From: Bacillota bacterium
Lineage (GTDB): Bacteria; Bacillota; Clostridia; Lachnospirales; Lachnospiraceae
Length of the DNA: 64,000 nucleotides
NCBI GenBank assembly: GCA_023421075.1
Contig: JAEZUM010000084.1
Location: forward strand, 3,774-67,773
Direction of reading: 5' to 3'
Shown here: positions 8,826 to 18,100 of the stretch, piece after piece
How positions within the stretch are numbered: the first letter of the stretch is position 1
How the letters are laid out: each line of letters opens with the position of its first letter
The notes under the pieces: generated by a model
What the model saw: the letters and a program-made list of their open reading frames with translations, nothing else
Told to the model about the DNA's origin: nothing
The model's database searches: none
Made by a program: the position numbers and the translations under genes

Positions 8826-8863
8826 AAAAAGTCTTGAAAATCAATGATTTCAGGGCTTTTTTT
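8826..8863 (+). terminator. Intrinsic terminator near the right end of the element
   Basis: Fourteen paired bases (AAAAAGTCTTGAAA with two G-U pairs) flank an 8-base loop and a run of T follows. It is homologous to the terminator at 12725-12759. Confidence 0.7.
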
Positions 8864-9165
8864 GTACGTAAAATGACGAGTGTAATCAAAAGTGTAATCA
8901 AAATATTCGATACCACCCAGTGTTTTTACGCAAATTCAATTTTAACTATTTGATACCGGAAGTGAATCACCCCCTGCCATGTAGACAAAAAAAATAAAAA
9001 TCGGGTCGATTATTACAAAGGTAATCTATCCGTATTTTCATATCTTTTTATGTAAGAAGCACATATGTTATACTTCTTTATATTGCCTATGATATATTCA
9101 TGCATGAAAAGCAAGGTAACAATATCTTCATTGTGATAGTATTAATCCTGAAGGCTGGGGATCTA

Positions 9166-9270
9166 ATGGATTGGCTTGATAATATGAATGCGGCAATAAT
9201 GTCTTCGGAGAGATTTGGATTCCAGTCAGGAAGAAATAGTCTTATCTTTCAGTACAGCTATAAAAAGTAA
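9166..9270 (+). pseudogene. Remnant of an AraC-family regulator N-terminus
   Basis: Thirty-four codons from an ATG begin MDWLDNMNAAI, which resembles the usual N-terminus of small AraC-type regulators in this group, then continue into unrelated sequence and stop. No HTH follows. A terminator hairpin comes directly after it. I take it as a decayed gene end; chance similarity is possible. Confidence 0.3.
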
Positions 9271-9280
9271 AAACAGCTAT

Positions 9281-9314
9281 AGAAATGGATGCCGGAAGGT
9301 GTCCATTTCTTTTT
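9281..9314 (+). terminator. Intrinsic terminator
   Basis: AGAAATGGA pairs with TCCATTTCT; the inner bases extend the stem to a GGAA loop, and TTTTT follows. Confidence 0.7.
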
Positions 9315-9547
9315 GACTAAGCCGATTGTATTATAGTGCAAGGGGTTATATTCACAACCTGATTTAAAAACTTCTTAAAGAGTACATCAAGTAATTTAGG
9401 GAGAAAAATCTCTTCTTACCATAAATAATCTACCGGTTACCATATTATACAAGACGAATGATCTTTTCGTTTTTATAATGCAAGAGAAGCAAGGAAAACC
9501 GGAATATTGGGTTTTCGAATATCGTAAGACGAAATGAGGAGGAATTT

Positions 9548-10471
9548 ATGCCAGAGGTTATTGAGGTAAAAAGTTTGATAAAGAATTATAAAGACATTCA
9601 AGCTGTTAAGGGAATTGATTTCTCGGTACGAGAAGGAAGCTTCTTTGCATTTCTTGGAGAAAATGGAGCTGGGAAATCAACAACAATCAACATTATTGCT
9701 ACACTGATAAAGAAGACTTCCGGTGATGTAATTATTAATCAACATCATATTGATAAAGATGATGACTTAATTAGAAATGACATAGGCGTAGTATTTCAGG
9801 GGAACATGCTGGATAAGTATCTGACGGTAAGAGAGAACATTATCAATCGAGGATCACTATATGGGAAGTCAAAAAAAGAAATTAACAGCTACATGATGGA
9901 GTTATCTGAGAAAATTGGAATAAAGGATATTCTTAACAGGCGGTATGGAAGATTGAGCGGCGGTCAAAAAAGGCGTGTAGATATTGTGAGGGCCTTGATT
10001 AACAAGCCATCAATTCTGATATTGGATGAACCGACGACCGGACTTGATCCATATTCAAGGAAATGCGTATGGGAAGTTATCAGTCAGCTAAATAAAGAAA
10101 AGAAACTGACGATATTTCTGACTACTCATTATATGGAAGAAGCAGCCTGCTCCGATTATATAGTAATTATGTCAGAGGGTGAAATTAAAGCATCCGGATC
10201 ACCGGAGCAATTAAAAATGGAGTATAGTAGGGACCGATTAGTGTTTACGTGCAAGAAGAAAGGTGCTGATATTTCAGTTGTTGATCAGATGGGATATTCC
10301 TATCAAAGAGACAGAGAACGAGTAACTGTATGGATTCCAAATTCGTTTGAAGCATTAATTATAATCAATGCCCTAAGAGATGATATAGAAAGTTTTGAAG
10401 TTATTAAAGGAACGATGGATGATGTTTTTCTGAATGTGACATCGGGTAATTCGATCAATGGGAGGCTTTAG
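9548..10471 (+). CDS. ABC transporter ATP-binding protein (ABC-2 exporter type)
   Basis: This 307-residue ATPase energises the ABC-2 permease encoded 2 bases downstream. The Walker A motif is GENGAGKST (about residues 39-47), the signature is LSGGQKRRVD and Walker B is ILILDEPTTGLDP, followed by the H-loop TTHY. The C-terminal extension is typical of DrrA/CcmA-like exporters. An ATGAGGAGG leader gives a strong ribosome binding site. With the permease, LytTR regulator and DUF3021 protein it forms a module common in Firmicutes, often linked to bacteriocin or antimicrobial-peptide tolerance. The substrate is unknown. Confidence 0.93.
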   Translation: MPEVIEVKSLIKNYKDIQAVKGIDFSVREGSFFAFLGENGAGKSTTINIIATLIKKTSGDVIINQHHIDKDDDLIRNDIGVVFQGNMLDKYLTVRENIINRGSLYGKSKKEINSYMMELSEKIGIKDILNRRYGRLSGGQKRRVDIVRALINKPSILILDEPTTGLDPYSRKCVWEVISQLNKEKKLTIFLTTHYMEEAACSDYIVIMSEGEIKASGSPEQLKMEYSRDRLVFTCKKKGADISVVDQMGYSYQRDRERVTVWIPNSFEALIIINALRDDIESFEVIKGTMDDVFLNVTSGNSINGRL

Positions 10472-10473
10472 AC

Positions 10474-11352
10474 ATGAATAAGATCTGGAATTTGACTCAT
10501 AGAAATTTAAAACGATATTTCCGTGATAAGGGAGCTTTATTCTTTTCATTTTTGAGTGTGTTTATTGTAATGGTATTATATATTGTATTTCTGGCAGATA
10601 TGCAGATACAGAATCTCCAAATCGAATTGGGTAATTCGGTTGATACTAAGCAGCTGGTCTACTCTTGGATTATTGGTGGGTTATTATGTATTCCGGCAGT
10701 AAGTGTACCGCTTTTTACATTATCCTTTAAAGTAGAGGATGTTGCAGAAGGCACTCAGGATGACTTGTTTGTTGCACCGGTAAAGCGTTCCTCTATTATG
10801 TTAGGATATGTGATCACAGCATGGATAACAGGGGTTATCATGACGGTGCTTACGCTTGTATTTGGAGAAGTATTTATCGTTATAAAAGGCGGAACATTAT
10901 TATCCGCAGTTGATTATCTGAAAATATTTGGTATTATTGTATTATCCGTATTTACTTATACTGGCTTTTCCTTTTTCTTTATTATAAGATTGAGAACGAA
11001 TTCTTCCATATCAATCTTAAATACAATTTTGAACACATTAGTTGGTTTTTTTGCCGGATTGTATATTCCGTTGGGATTCTTACCGGATGGAATAGCAACC
11101 GTAGTTAAAGTTTTTCCGTTATCGCATTCGGCAGCAATCTTCCGAAACATTATGACAGAAAGAGCCTTACAGCAGACCTTTAAAAAATTACCGTCTAGTG
11201 CAGTAAGTAACATGAAACAAGTTTACGGGATTGATTTAACAATAGGAGAACAATTATTGAATGGTAATGAAATGATTACTTATCTAATCGTATTTGGATT
11301 AGTATTTTATATAGGTTCCGTTTTGGTTTTGAAACATTATAAAAGAAAATGA
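10474..11352 (+). CDS. ABC-2 type transporter permease
   Basis: The protein has 292 residues and six hydrophobic segments: about 22-42, 67-87, 108-132, 150-168, 178-202 and 263-285. The C-terminal VLKHYKRK is positively charged, as expected for a cytoplasmic end. The long loop between segments 5 and 6 (residues 205-255) probably lies outside. It pairs with the upstream ATPase. The conserved middle (VAPVKRSSIMLGYVITAW, as in other drug-exporter permeases of this class) supports the call. Confidence 0.88.
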   Translation: MNKIWNLTHRNLKRYFRDKGALFFSFLSVFIVMVLYIVFLADMQIQNLQIELGNSVDTKQLVYSWIIGGLLCIPAVSVPLFTLSFKVEDVAEGTQDDLFVAPVKRSSIMLGYVITAWITGVIMTVLTLVFGEVFIVIKGGTLLSAVDYLKIFGIIVLSVFTYTGFSFFFIIRLRTNSSISILNTILNTLVGFFAGLYIPLGFLPDGIATVVKVFPLSHSAAIFRNIMTERALQQTFKKLPSSAVSNMKQVYGIDLTIGEQLLNGNEMITYLIVFGLVFYIGSVLVLKHYKRK

Positions 11353-11369
11353 TCTCATAAGAGGTACCC

Positions 11370-11609
11370 ATGGAAAAGTATAAACTGGTATGTAAAAAAG
11401 AGAATGAAGAAATATTGCGAGAGCTGTTTCAGGCACATCATATTATACTGGATCAGGAGGCTACGGTTACTCTTTGTGAACAGGGAATTATTAACGATGA
11501 AAATAATGACGTAATGATTAATTTTCGAATGGATAAAAATATCGGCTTTATTAAGGATAATAAAGGAAGAAAAACAGAGGCTGTCCATGTTAATGGGGAA
11601 ACTGGATGA
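11370..11609 (+). CDS. N-terminal half of a split LytTR-type regulator
   Basis: These 79 residues (starting MEKYKLVCKKENEE) resemble the N-terminal region found before the DNA-binding domain in LytTR proteins that sit next to DUF3021 genes. The frame ends at 11609, while the LytTR domain continues in the +1 frame from about 11587. A GAGGT ribosome binding site precedes the ATG. Either the gene has suffered a frameshift, or the two halves are translated separately or by a +1 shift. A one-base sequencing error would explain it as well. Confidence 0.6.
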   Translation: MEKYKLVCKKENEEILRELFQAHHIILDQEATVTLCEQGIINDENNDVMINFRMDKNIGFIKDNKGRKTEAVHVNGETG

Positions 11610-11913
11610 TAATTATATACCACTAGAAATCAATCAAATTGTATTCTTTCGTGCATTTGGCAATGATACCTATGCAAATACACTTGATGGTAAGAGTTAT
11701 AAAATTAAGAACAAGCTGTATGAATTAGAGGAAGATATATTATCGAAAAGGTTTATCCGCATCAATAAATCGGAGATTGTAAATATCAGCTATATTATCA
11801 GAATTACACCGATGTTTAAAGGAAATTTCATATTAAAGCTGCAAAACTATAAAGAACAACTGGATATTTCCCGTAACTACATCAAAGAGTTCAAGGAAAG
11901 GATTGGAATGTAA
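11587..11913 (+). CDS. LytTR DNA-binding domain (second half of the split regulator)
   Basis: The 108 residues contain a full LytTR domain: IPLEINQIVFFRAFGND, then KLYELEEDI, RFIRINKSEIVNI and the terminal SRNYIKEFKERIGM. LytTR proteins bind paired direct repeats in promoters. The frame is open upstream of its first ATG (back beyond 11521) and overlaps the preceding ORF by 23 bases. No good ribosome binding site is seen just before the ATG, which favours a single broken gene. It probably regulates the ABC exporter operon it belongs to. Confidence 0.75.
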   Translation: MLMGKLDDNYIPLEINQIVFFRAFGNDTYANTLDGKSYKIKNKLYELEEDILSKRFIRINKSEIVNISYIIRITPMFKGNFILKLQNYKEQLDISRNYIKEFKERIGM

Positions 11914-11915
11914 TT

Positions 11916-12326
11916 ATGTTTGATAAAGGTTCTTTAATAAGATGTATGTATTCCCTACTAATATCGCTCCTGATTACTATGATTGTTCTAATGGTGACTA
12001 ATAATAATACAGAAGTGGTTTTTGTTTTTTTTAAAAGTATGTTTGCTGGTGCCAGCATCTGGTTGGTTGGTGAGCTGTTATTTCCTTTCTGCGAGAAAAT
12101 ATTTCCTCACAGTATCATTCCCGGATATGTCGTATTAGTTATTTTGATTTTTGGTGGAACCGGTGTGTTTGGGTATCTGTTCGGAGTAAAAAGCATGTCT
12201 GTTCTAATTAAAATGTGCATTGCAGCTGAAATATTCGGAATAGGAATTACGGTGATCTATCGGAGAAAATATGTGAAGGAATTAAACGATAAGCTGGAAA
12301 AGAATAAGAAAGAACAAGGTGATTAA
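11916..12326 (+). CDS. DUF3021 family membrane protein
   Basis: This 136-residue protein has four membrane segments (about 9-28, 33-55, 68-88, 94-113) and a charged C-terminal tail with many Lys and Glu. DUF3021 proteins are nearly always encoded directly after a LytTR regulator, as here with 2 bases between the genes. They are thought to sense or hold the regulator at the membrane. That role is known only by association. Confidence 0.8.
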   Translation: MFDKGSLIRCMYSLLISLLITMIVLMVTNNNTEVVFVFFKSMFAGASIWLVGELLFPFCEKIFPHSIIPGYVVLVILIFGGTGVFGYLFGVKSMSVLIKMCIAAEIFGIGITVIYRRKYVKELNDKLEKNKKEQGD

Positions 12327-12511
12327 TAAAGTAAGCTGAAATTATTTAGTATGAAAGAGGTATGCAGAGCAGTAACCAGTATATTTAGTAGAATGAAGGA
12401 TTTTGATTACACTCCTGATTACACTTTAAAACCGGCATGCGGGAATGCCCTTTCTATCAGTGTTTATGAATAGGACAGATGGTTCAATATCCTACTGCCC
12501 ATGTAAATAAG

Positions 12512-12546
12512 AAAGCCTTATAACTTAATGGTTATAAGGCTTTTTC
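12512..12546 (+). terminator. Intrinsic terminator
   Basis: A perfect 13-base-pair stem (AAAGCCTTATAAC) with a 6-base loop and a T run; it lies downstream of the DUF3021 gene. Confidence 0.8.
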
Positions 12547-12724
12547 GTGTATTATTATGACAGGTATTCCTACATGCCCCACAGAGGAACACAGTCAACT
12601 TTCTCGATGGATGAGACAAGTAAAGCAACAGGAAGCCAAGAATAAAAAAAGTAAGTCTGAGGATTCTGTAGTAGTTTTTTCGTTTTCTACAATAATATCT
12701 GTAAAATGTGATTTTAGACGCATC

Positions 12725-12759
12725 AAAAAGCCTTGAGATCAATGATTTCAAGGCTTTTT
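12725..12759. terminator. Bidirectional intrinsic terminator
   Basis: AAAAAGCCTTGAGA pairs with TTTCAAGGCTTTTT around a 7-base loop. A T run on one side and an A run on the other let it serve both the left operon and the minus-strand lacI-type gene. Confidence 0.75.
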
Positions 12760-12804
12760 GTTATATAAAAAATACTGATGGTAATATAAAGTGTAACCAT
12801 TATA

Positions 12805-13809
12805 TCAATGCAGACGTACCGAATCTCGTTCTACGATACTGCAAGGAATATAAATACGTTGCTGAGGAGTCTTACTGTTTTCGATACGATAACGAAGTTG
12901 TTCATATGATTTTTCTGCAATTATCTTTGTATTGATGTCGATTGTGGTTAGCTTAGGAATTGAGTTCTCTGCAAGCTCCGTATTATCAAAACTAATAATG
13001 GAGATATCCTCAGGAACTTTTATGTTCTCCATATTAAGTCTCTGAATCAGAAAGTAAGCAGACCTGTCACAATGACAGACAAAAGCGGAAGGTAATACCT
13101 CGGGTAGCACAGTATCAAGGCTATATATACCTGTTGCTAGATTGTTATTCGCTAGCTGCCAGCCGGGATTATAAATAAGGTTATTGGAAGCCAGAGCCTT
13201 CTGATATCCGAAGAAACGATCCGATATATTGGAGGTTTGACTTGGAATACCCACAAAGCCTATATTAGTATGGCCTTTTTCGATTAGGTAATTTGTCGCG
13301 ATATATCCGTTAAAGAAGTTATCTGCTATCACACAGTCATAGTTTAAATCAGGTTTATTAAAATCGATCAATAGGATTGGTAGATCAAGCTCTCCAATGC
13401 TGCAGATATATTTATCCTTCATTTCTCCGGCAATAAATATCCCGTCACATTCTTTTAAGCTTGATATATTCGGTATGGTGCAATTGCTTTCATCTTCATT
13501 GTTTATTATATATAGAGTCAATACAAGACCATCTTTATGACAGGCTTTATTTAAATAATAAAATATTGTGGTATAGAAGCTATCGCTTTCAAGAAAATAT
13601 CGTTTCGGTACAATAAATGCTAGATTATTGCTTAGGGATTGATTTTTGTTCACGGTTTTTAGGTATCCTAAATCGTTTGCTGTCTGAATAATTTTCTTGC
13701 GCAATTCCTCACTTACATATTGCTGATTGTTAAGAGCTTTATAAACAGTGACCTTTGAAATATTCAAGTAATCAGCTATTGTCTGCATAGATATTTTATT
13801 GTTTTTCAA
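12805..13809 (-). CDS. LacI-family transcriptional repressor
   Basis: The 334-residue protein has an N-terminal helix-turn-helix (MQTIADYLNISKVTVYKALN, residues 8-27) and a periplasmic-binding-protein-like sensor domain (about 65-330) with the usual IAFVGIPS-type and ISFDNTELAE segments. LacI proteins release their operator on binding a sugar ligand. It is divergent from the DUF1861 and polysaccharide lyase genes. Two identical GTTAGCTAAC palindromes lie in the shared control region, one beside its own promoter and one just after the divergent promoter. This fits repression of the lyase operon with autoregulation. The inducer is probably a breakdown product of the lyase's polysaccharide. Confidence 0.92.
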   Translation of the reverse strand: MKNNKISMQTIADYLNISKVTVYKALNNQQYVSEELRKKIIQTANDLGYLKTVNKNQSLSNNLAFIVPKRYFLESDSFYTTIFYYLNKACHKDGLVLTLYIINNEDESNCTIPNISSLKECDGIFIAGEMKDKYICSIGELDLPILLIDFNKPDLNYDCVIADNFFNGYIATNYLIEKGHTNIGFVGIPSQTSNISDRFFGYQKALASNNLIYNPGWQLANNNLATGIYSLDTVLPEVLPSAFVCHCDRSAYFLIQRLNMENIKVPEDISIISFDNTELAENSIPKLTTIDINTKIIAEKSYEQLRYRIENSKTPQQRIYIPCSIVERDSVRLH

Positions 13810-13896
13810 GATTCTTCCTCTCCCTATTTCGATGCTAAATTTAATAATTATTTATATTATACTAGTTAGTTGACAAAAAAACAATAATAAGACTTT

Positions 13897-13906
13897 GTTA
13901 GCTAAC
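13897..13906. promoter_or_regulatory. LacI-type operator, copy 1
   Basis: GTTAGCTAAC is a perfect 10-base palindrome located just upstream of the -35 box of the repressor gene. The same palindrome recurs at 14025. Confidence 0.7.
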
Positions 13907-13980
13907 GATAAGGCTTGGAGACAACCTTTGTGGTTTATATTTCGGAAGTGCTATGAGTTTTAAATAATAAATAGAATATG

Positions 13981-14009
13981 TTGACATCTTTTTATTACTT
14001 GTATATAAT
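13981..14009 (+). promoter_or_regulatory. Consensus sigma-A promoter of the DUF1861/lyase operon
   Basis: TTGACA (13981-13986) and TATAAT (14004-14009) are both perfect, with a 17-base spacer. A second GTTAGCTAAC operator begins 15 bases after the -10 box. Confidence 0.85.
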
Positions 14010-14024
14010 AATCCTATAAATAAT

Positions 14025-14034
14025 GTTAGCTAAC
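14025..14034. promoter_or_regulatory. LacI-type operator, copy 2
   Basis: GTTAGCTAAC sits near the predicted +10 of the lyase operon, where a bound repressor would block initiation. It is 128 bases from copy 1, which would allow looping. Confidence 0.75.
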
Positions 14035-14134
14035 ATAGGAAACAAAACAGGGAACAAAAATAAATAAGTGGAAACGATTAATATTCAGAGGTACAAGCTT
14101 AAATATAAAGATTATACGATACGGGAGGATTACT

Positions 14135-15088
14135 GTGAGATTGTTAGAGCAAAGAGTATTATTTGAAAAAGAGAAAAGGGTATATGAAAGTAATAAATTA
14201 AAGTTTCTTGGTGTAGATGGTTTTGATGTCTATAACTCCTCTGTCCCGTTTTGGTGGAATGGCAAGAAATATATCTATGGAAGAGTGGAGAAGCGGGAAG
14301 ATTGGGCAAGGTCCTGGGTGAGACTATTTGAAGAGACAGATCAGGATGAATGGACCCTGGTACAAGGTGATATGATCTACCAATTGGAGGATCCTTATAT
14401 AGCAATTATCAAAGAGGAGCTGGTTCTTGGCGGAACCCATGTAAGGAAGCGTCAAGGAATGATAGACACCTATTATGGCTATTTTTATAAGGGAAAAGAC
14501 ATTCATGATTTGGTTTACTTTACTACCGGACCGGATTATATGAAAGACATACGTCTTGTTGAATTGAGTGATAAGAGAATCGGTGTATTCTCCAGACCAA
14601 GGAGTGAAGAAATCAGAGCGCTGCATGGCAGTGAATCAATTATTGGCTTTACGATTATCAATGATATTAGTGAGCTAAATGCAGAAATCATTAATAATGC
14701 AATTAAGATTGAAGGATTATTTGAGAAGGATGAATGGGGAGGATGTAATCAGTGCTACCTTCTTGATAGTGGCAAGATAGGTGTGATAGGTCATATGAGC
14801 TATAAAAAGACGGATGATGACGGCAATGATATTCTGGTTTATATGAATATATCCTTTGTGTATGATTTCGAAGAGCATATGGCTTTGGATTTGAAGATTA
14901 TAGGAACAAGAGACTGCTATCCGATGGGGCCTGCGAAGCGTTCCGACTTGGTTGACTGTGCATTTACCTCGGGAATCGTGATGAGAGAGGACGGTAAAGT
15001 AGATCTATACAGCGGAATTGGTGATACGGAGATGGGTCGTATCATTATCGATTATCCCTTTGAAGGATATGGAAAAATTATTTCTTGA
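14135..15088 (+). CDS. DUF1861-family protein, predicted beta-propeller glycan-active protein
   Basis: The 317-residue protein starts at a GTG six bases after GGGAGG. It has no signal peptide, so it is cytoplasmic. The repeated short-strand pattern (VDGFDVYNSSVPF, then YIYGRVEKR, then DPYI and GGTH) is that of DUF1861, a family with similarity to five-bladed propeller glycosidases and phosphorylases of the GH43/GH130 kind. It lies directly behind a LacI-controlled promoter and before the polysaccharide lyase gene. It probably processes the sugar products that the lyase releases. The precise reaction is unknown. Confidence 0.7.
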   Translation: MRLLEQRVLFEKEKRVYESNKLKFLGVDGFDVYNSSVPFWWNGKKYIYGRVEKREDWARSWVRLFEETDQDEWTLVQGDMIYQLEDPYIAIIKEELVLGGTHVRKRQGMIDTYYGYFYKGKDIHDLVYFTTGPDYMKDIRLVELSDKRIGVFSRPRSEEIRALHGSESIIGFTIINDISELNAEIINNAIKIEGLFEKDEWGGCNQCYLLDSGKIGVIGHMSYKKTDDDGNDILVYMNISFVYDFEEHMALDLKIIGTRDCYPMGPAKRSDLVDCAFTSGIVMREDGKVDLYSGIGDTEMGRIIIDYPFEGYGKIIS

Positions 15089-15189
15089 CAATGGATTTAA
15101 GCTTTGTGTGAATACAGCTGCATGATAGGGGATCATTCAATTAAACAGACATAAAGCAAGTAAGTAGCAATTATTAAAGGAGGAGAATT

Positions 15190-18100
15190 ATGGGGAAAAG
15201 AATGAAAAGGAGAAGATGGATTTTCAATCCGCTGAAAAAGGTGATAACGTTTTTATTGGCTCTTGCGCTAATATTTACAACCTTGTCGACACTAAGATTC
15301 ACACCGGTATCTACAACAGCTGCAGCATCTGAATTATCTTCAGCAACTCTGTCGGATGAGGAGAGTTTGCAGATAATCAAGGATAGGATCAAAGAGAAGT
15401 TTTTAGGTAGTGATGCTTACCGCGTGGTCAGTGGCTCTGATATTTTTGGATATATATCAAAGTCGATGGAGTATGCAACTTCGATTCAGCCAAACGGCAG
15501 CTGGTCGGATGTAAATTATGCTGATCGTACCAATAGTGCAAATGGAACTTTGTGGAGTCCATATCATGCATTATACCGTATAACAGCAATGGCAATGGGA
15601 TATAATCAGCAAGGGAATGAAGCATATCAAAATCCTGTCATAAAGGATGCGATAGAAAGGGCATTGACTTATTGGGACAGTGTTAAGCCTTCCTCCACAA
15701 ACTGGTGGGAGAATGAAATTGGGCAAGCCATGTGTATGGGTGTGACAGGCATCTTTATGGAAGGCATCATAAGTAAAGAGAGCCTGGATATCTGCGTTAA
15801 CTACAATAAGGGCCGTCTGGATCCCGTTGGTGCAAATGGTGTTTGGAGAACCCAGGATTATTTATATAAAATGCTGGTACGCAATAATTACCCTGAGATA
15901 ATAAAAGGAATTTCAACTCTGGCGAAAACACTGGCAGTCGATGAAACAGGAACAGCGACGGAGGCGGTTCAGGCAGATGCAAGTTTTTACTGTCATGGTG
16001 CAAAGTTATATAGTGAAGGGTATGGAATGGCTCAGTTTAACATGGTGGCAACGTGGGTCGGGTATACCAGCGGAACTAATTTTGCATTTTCGGAAGAAGG
16101 CTTAAAGGGATTAGAATTTTACATACTGGATGGTACCAGATGGATGATCCGAGGAGAGTTTGGGTTCCTGTACCTTGGATATCGAAGGTATAATACAATT
16201 GAAGGAGTCGGTAGTTATGCAGCCGATATTCTTCCCGGGATGATGGTAATGGCACAATATGATACCGACCCGGATCGCAGAGCCAAATACCAGAAGGTGG
16301 TTGATAACATAAAGGGCATTGCGGCGACAAACGGACTGATTGGGAACAAACATTTCTGGCGGTCGGATTATAGCTCCCATATGCGGGATAATTTCGGTAT
16401 TATGACTAAAATGAGTTCAAGCCGTATTAACGGTGGAGAATACCGTTCCACCTTCCGTTCGTCCGTAGGAAACGAGATATATTGGAATGCGGCAGGAACG
16501 ACAGCAATCTTTGTAAATGGACATGAGTATACGGATTTGGTTCCGGCTTTTGACTGGTCGCATTATCCGGGTACCACTGCTCCTTATGAAAAGATGCCCT
16601 ACTCTTTGGAATGTAGATTCAATGCAAATTCAAGCTTTGTAGGCGGAGTATCCGATGGCATGTATGGTGCATCCGTATTTACGCAGGATATGGATAGTAC
16701 GGTAGCACGCAAAGGATATTTTTACTTTGATAACGAAATGGTGGCTTTAGGTTCCGGAATATCCTCAACACGTCCTGTTGAGGTTCATACCACAATTAAT
16801 CAGGGAATTGCAAAGGAAAATGCATCCGTTGATGGTATTCCGGTTCCAAAGGGTACTGCTTCGGTAACATATACAAATCCGAAATGGGCCTATAATGATC
16901 AGATAGGATATGTGTTTCCTGAGAACTCCAATGTCAGTGTCTCGAATATGGATCAGACAGCAAGTTGGTTAAACCAACCGGCACAAACCAAGCAGGCATT
17001 TACGCTTTTTCTTAATCACGGTATTAACCCAAGTAATGCATCGTATGCTTATGTCGTAGTTCCAGGAAAGACTTCTACTGAAGTGGAAGCATACTCACAA
17101 AATATCCCGGTTCAAATTTTGGCTAATACAACAAACCTGCAGGCGGTAAGAAATGAAGGTTTAAAGCAGACACAGATGATCTTTTACACTGCTGGCAGCT
17201 TTGAATACCGTACCGGTGCTACCATAACCGTAAATCAACCTTGCCTGGCTATTGTTGATGAAAGCTTAGGAACACCAAAAGTAACAATAGCAAATCCTGA
17301 TGTACCCGGCTTAGTAGTTGACGTAAAAATAATTGACCAAACTGCCGGCGAAACATTATATGGAAGATACAATGTAGGCAGTGGAATTCATTTAGGAGAA
17401 TCGATTACGCAGACGTTAACCAATGTTCCTCTTACTGCCAATAATATTGTTGCAAGCTCATTTTTACCTGGATACGCTTCTTTTAATGCAGTAGATGACC
17501 TGGTGGATACATCATGGCGCTCAGAACCGGACGAAAGCCAATATCTAGTATACAATTTAGAAACTCCTAAGTCTTATGTTGACAAAGTCACGATTAATTG
17601 GGGTGATAACTATGCAAAAGAATATATCGTTCAATATTCTATGGATAATGTGAATTGGACGGATGGATGTTTGCAATGGAATGGAAGTGGCGGACAGGAA
17701 GTAATTGATCTACCCTATGTAAAAACGAATTATATCCGTATTTTATTACTCTCAAGTAATAATAAAAATGGATATGAGATTAAAGAATTAAAAGTAAATA
17801 ACTCTGTAAATAGAGCATTATTAAAAGCTACGTCAGCAAGTGGATCAGCAAATTCAGGACAAGTAGCACAATATGCAGTGGATGGTGAGGGGAGCTCACG
17901 ATTTGCAGCAAATAACTTGGCTACTGCTTGGTGGCAAGTTAATCTAGGGCAAAAAACACCGGTTAGAACCATTCGAATCTCGTGGGAAAGCACTTATGCT
18001 ACGAGCTATAAAATTCAAAAGTCAGATGATGGATCTACATGGACAGACGTTAATACCTATACATGCACGAAGCCGGGTTGGCAGGTTTTAAATATTCCTG

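Larger units (their letters stand above)
8582..8904. mobile_element. Putative non-autonomous element with inverted TGATTACAC ends (long copy)
   Basis: The left end has two TGATTACAC units 3 bases apart (from 8585). The right end has two GTGTAATCA units (8880-8888, 8892-8900), the reverse complement, so the ends form inverted repeats of about 24 bases. The first 105 bases match 12401-12506 at all but about nine positions. The last 80 bases match 12725-12800 less well. Inside are two intrinsic terminators, three short hairpins and two copies of an ATCCTACTGCCCCTGTAA segment. No transposase is encoded. It could equally be an integrase attachment region with arm-type sites. Confidence 0.55.
8471..9547. 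other. Long intergenic region with repeat, terminators and a regulator remnant
   Basis: Nothing longer than a remnant is coding in this 1077-base stretch. It contains a repeat element with several hairpins (8582-8904), a short AraC-like fragment (9166-9270), an intrinsic terminator (9281-9314) and a TATAAT-like box at 9474-9479 ahead of the ABC operon. The segment 8905-9165 shows no feature I can support. Confidence 0.6.
12401..12800. mobile_element. Putative non-autonomous element with inverted TGATTACAC ends (third copy)
   Basis: The left 106 bases are nearly identical to 8582-8686, including both TGATTACAC units. The right end is degenerate (GTGTAACCA at 12791-12799). The interior holds two terminators. 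With the copy at 8582 it flanks the ABC/LytTR/DUF3021 module as direct repeats 3.8 kb apart. Confidence 0.5.
12327..12804. other. Intergenic region containing the third repeat copy
   Basis: Most of this 478-base stretch is a repeat element (12401-12800) with two terminators. A frame through about 12555-12700 reads like a worn transposase-type peptide but is too short to assign. The region separates the ABC module from the convergent lacI-type gene. Confidence 0.55.
13810..14134. other. Divergent control region between the repressor and the lyase operon
   Basis: This 325-base stretch holds the promoters of both transcription units and two palindromic operators. For the minus-strand repressor gene, TATAAT (complement of 13856-13861) lies 17 bases from TTGTTT (complement of 13879-13884). 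Confidence 0.7.

Noticed and set aside
8705..8953. 82-codon frame across the hairpin region
   Set aside because: It consists of terminators, hairpins and the right end of the repeat. No ribosome binding site and no protein family.
12555..12700. Transposase remnant
   Set aside because: A frame reading LSRWMRQVKQQEAKNKKSK recalls IS66-type accessory proteins, but it is too short and worn to support a call.
14069..14082. CcpA cre site
   Set aside because: TGGAAACGATTAAT matches only part of the cre consensus; mentioned with the lyase control region but not listed as a feature.
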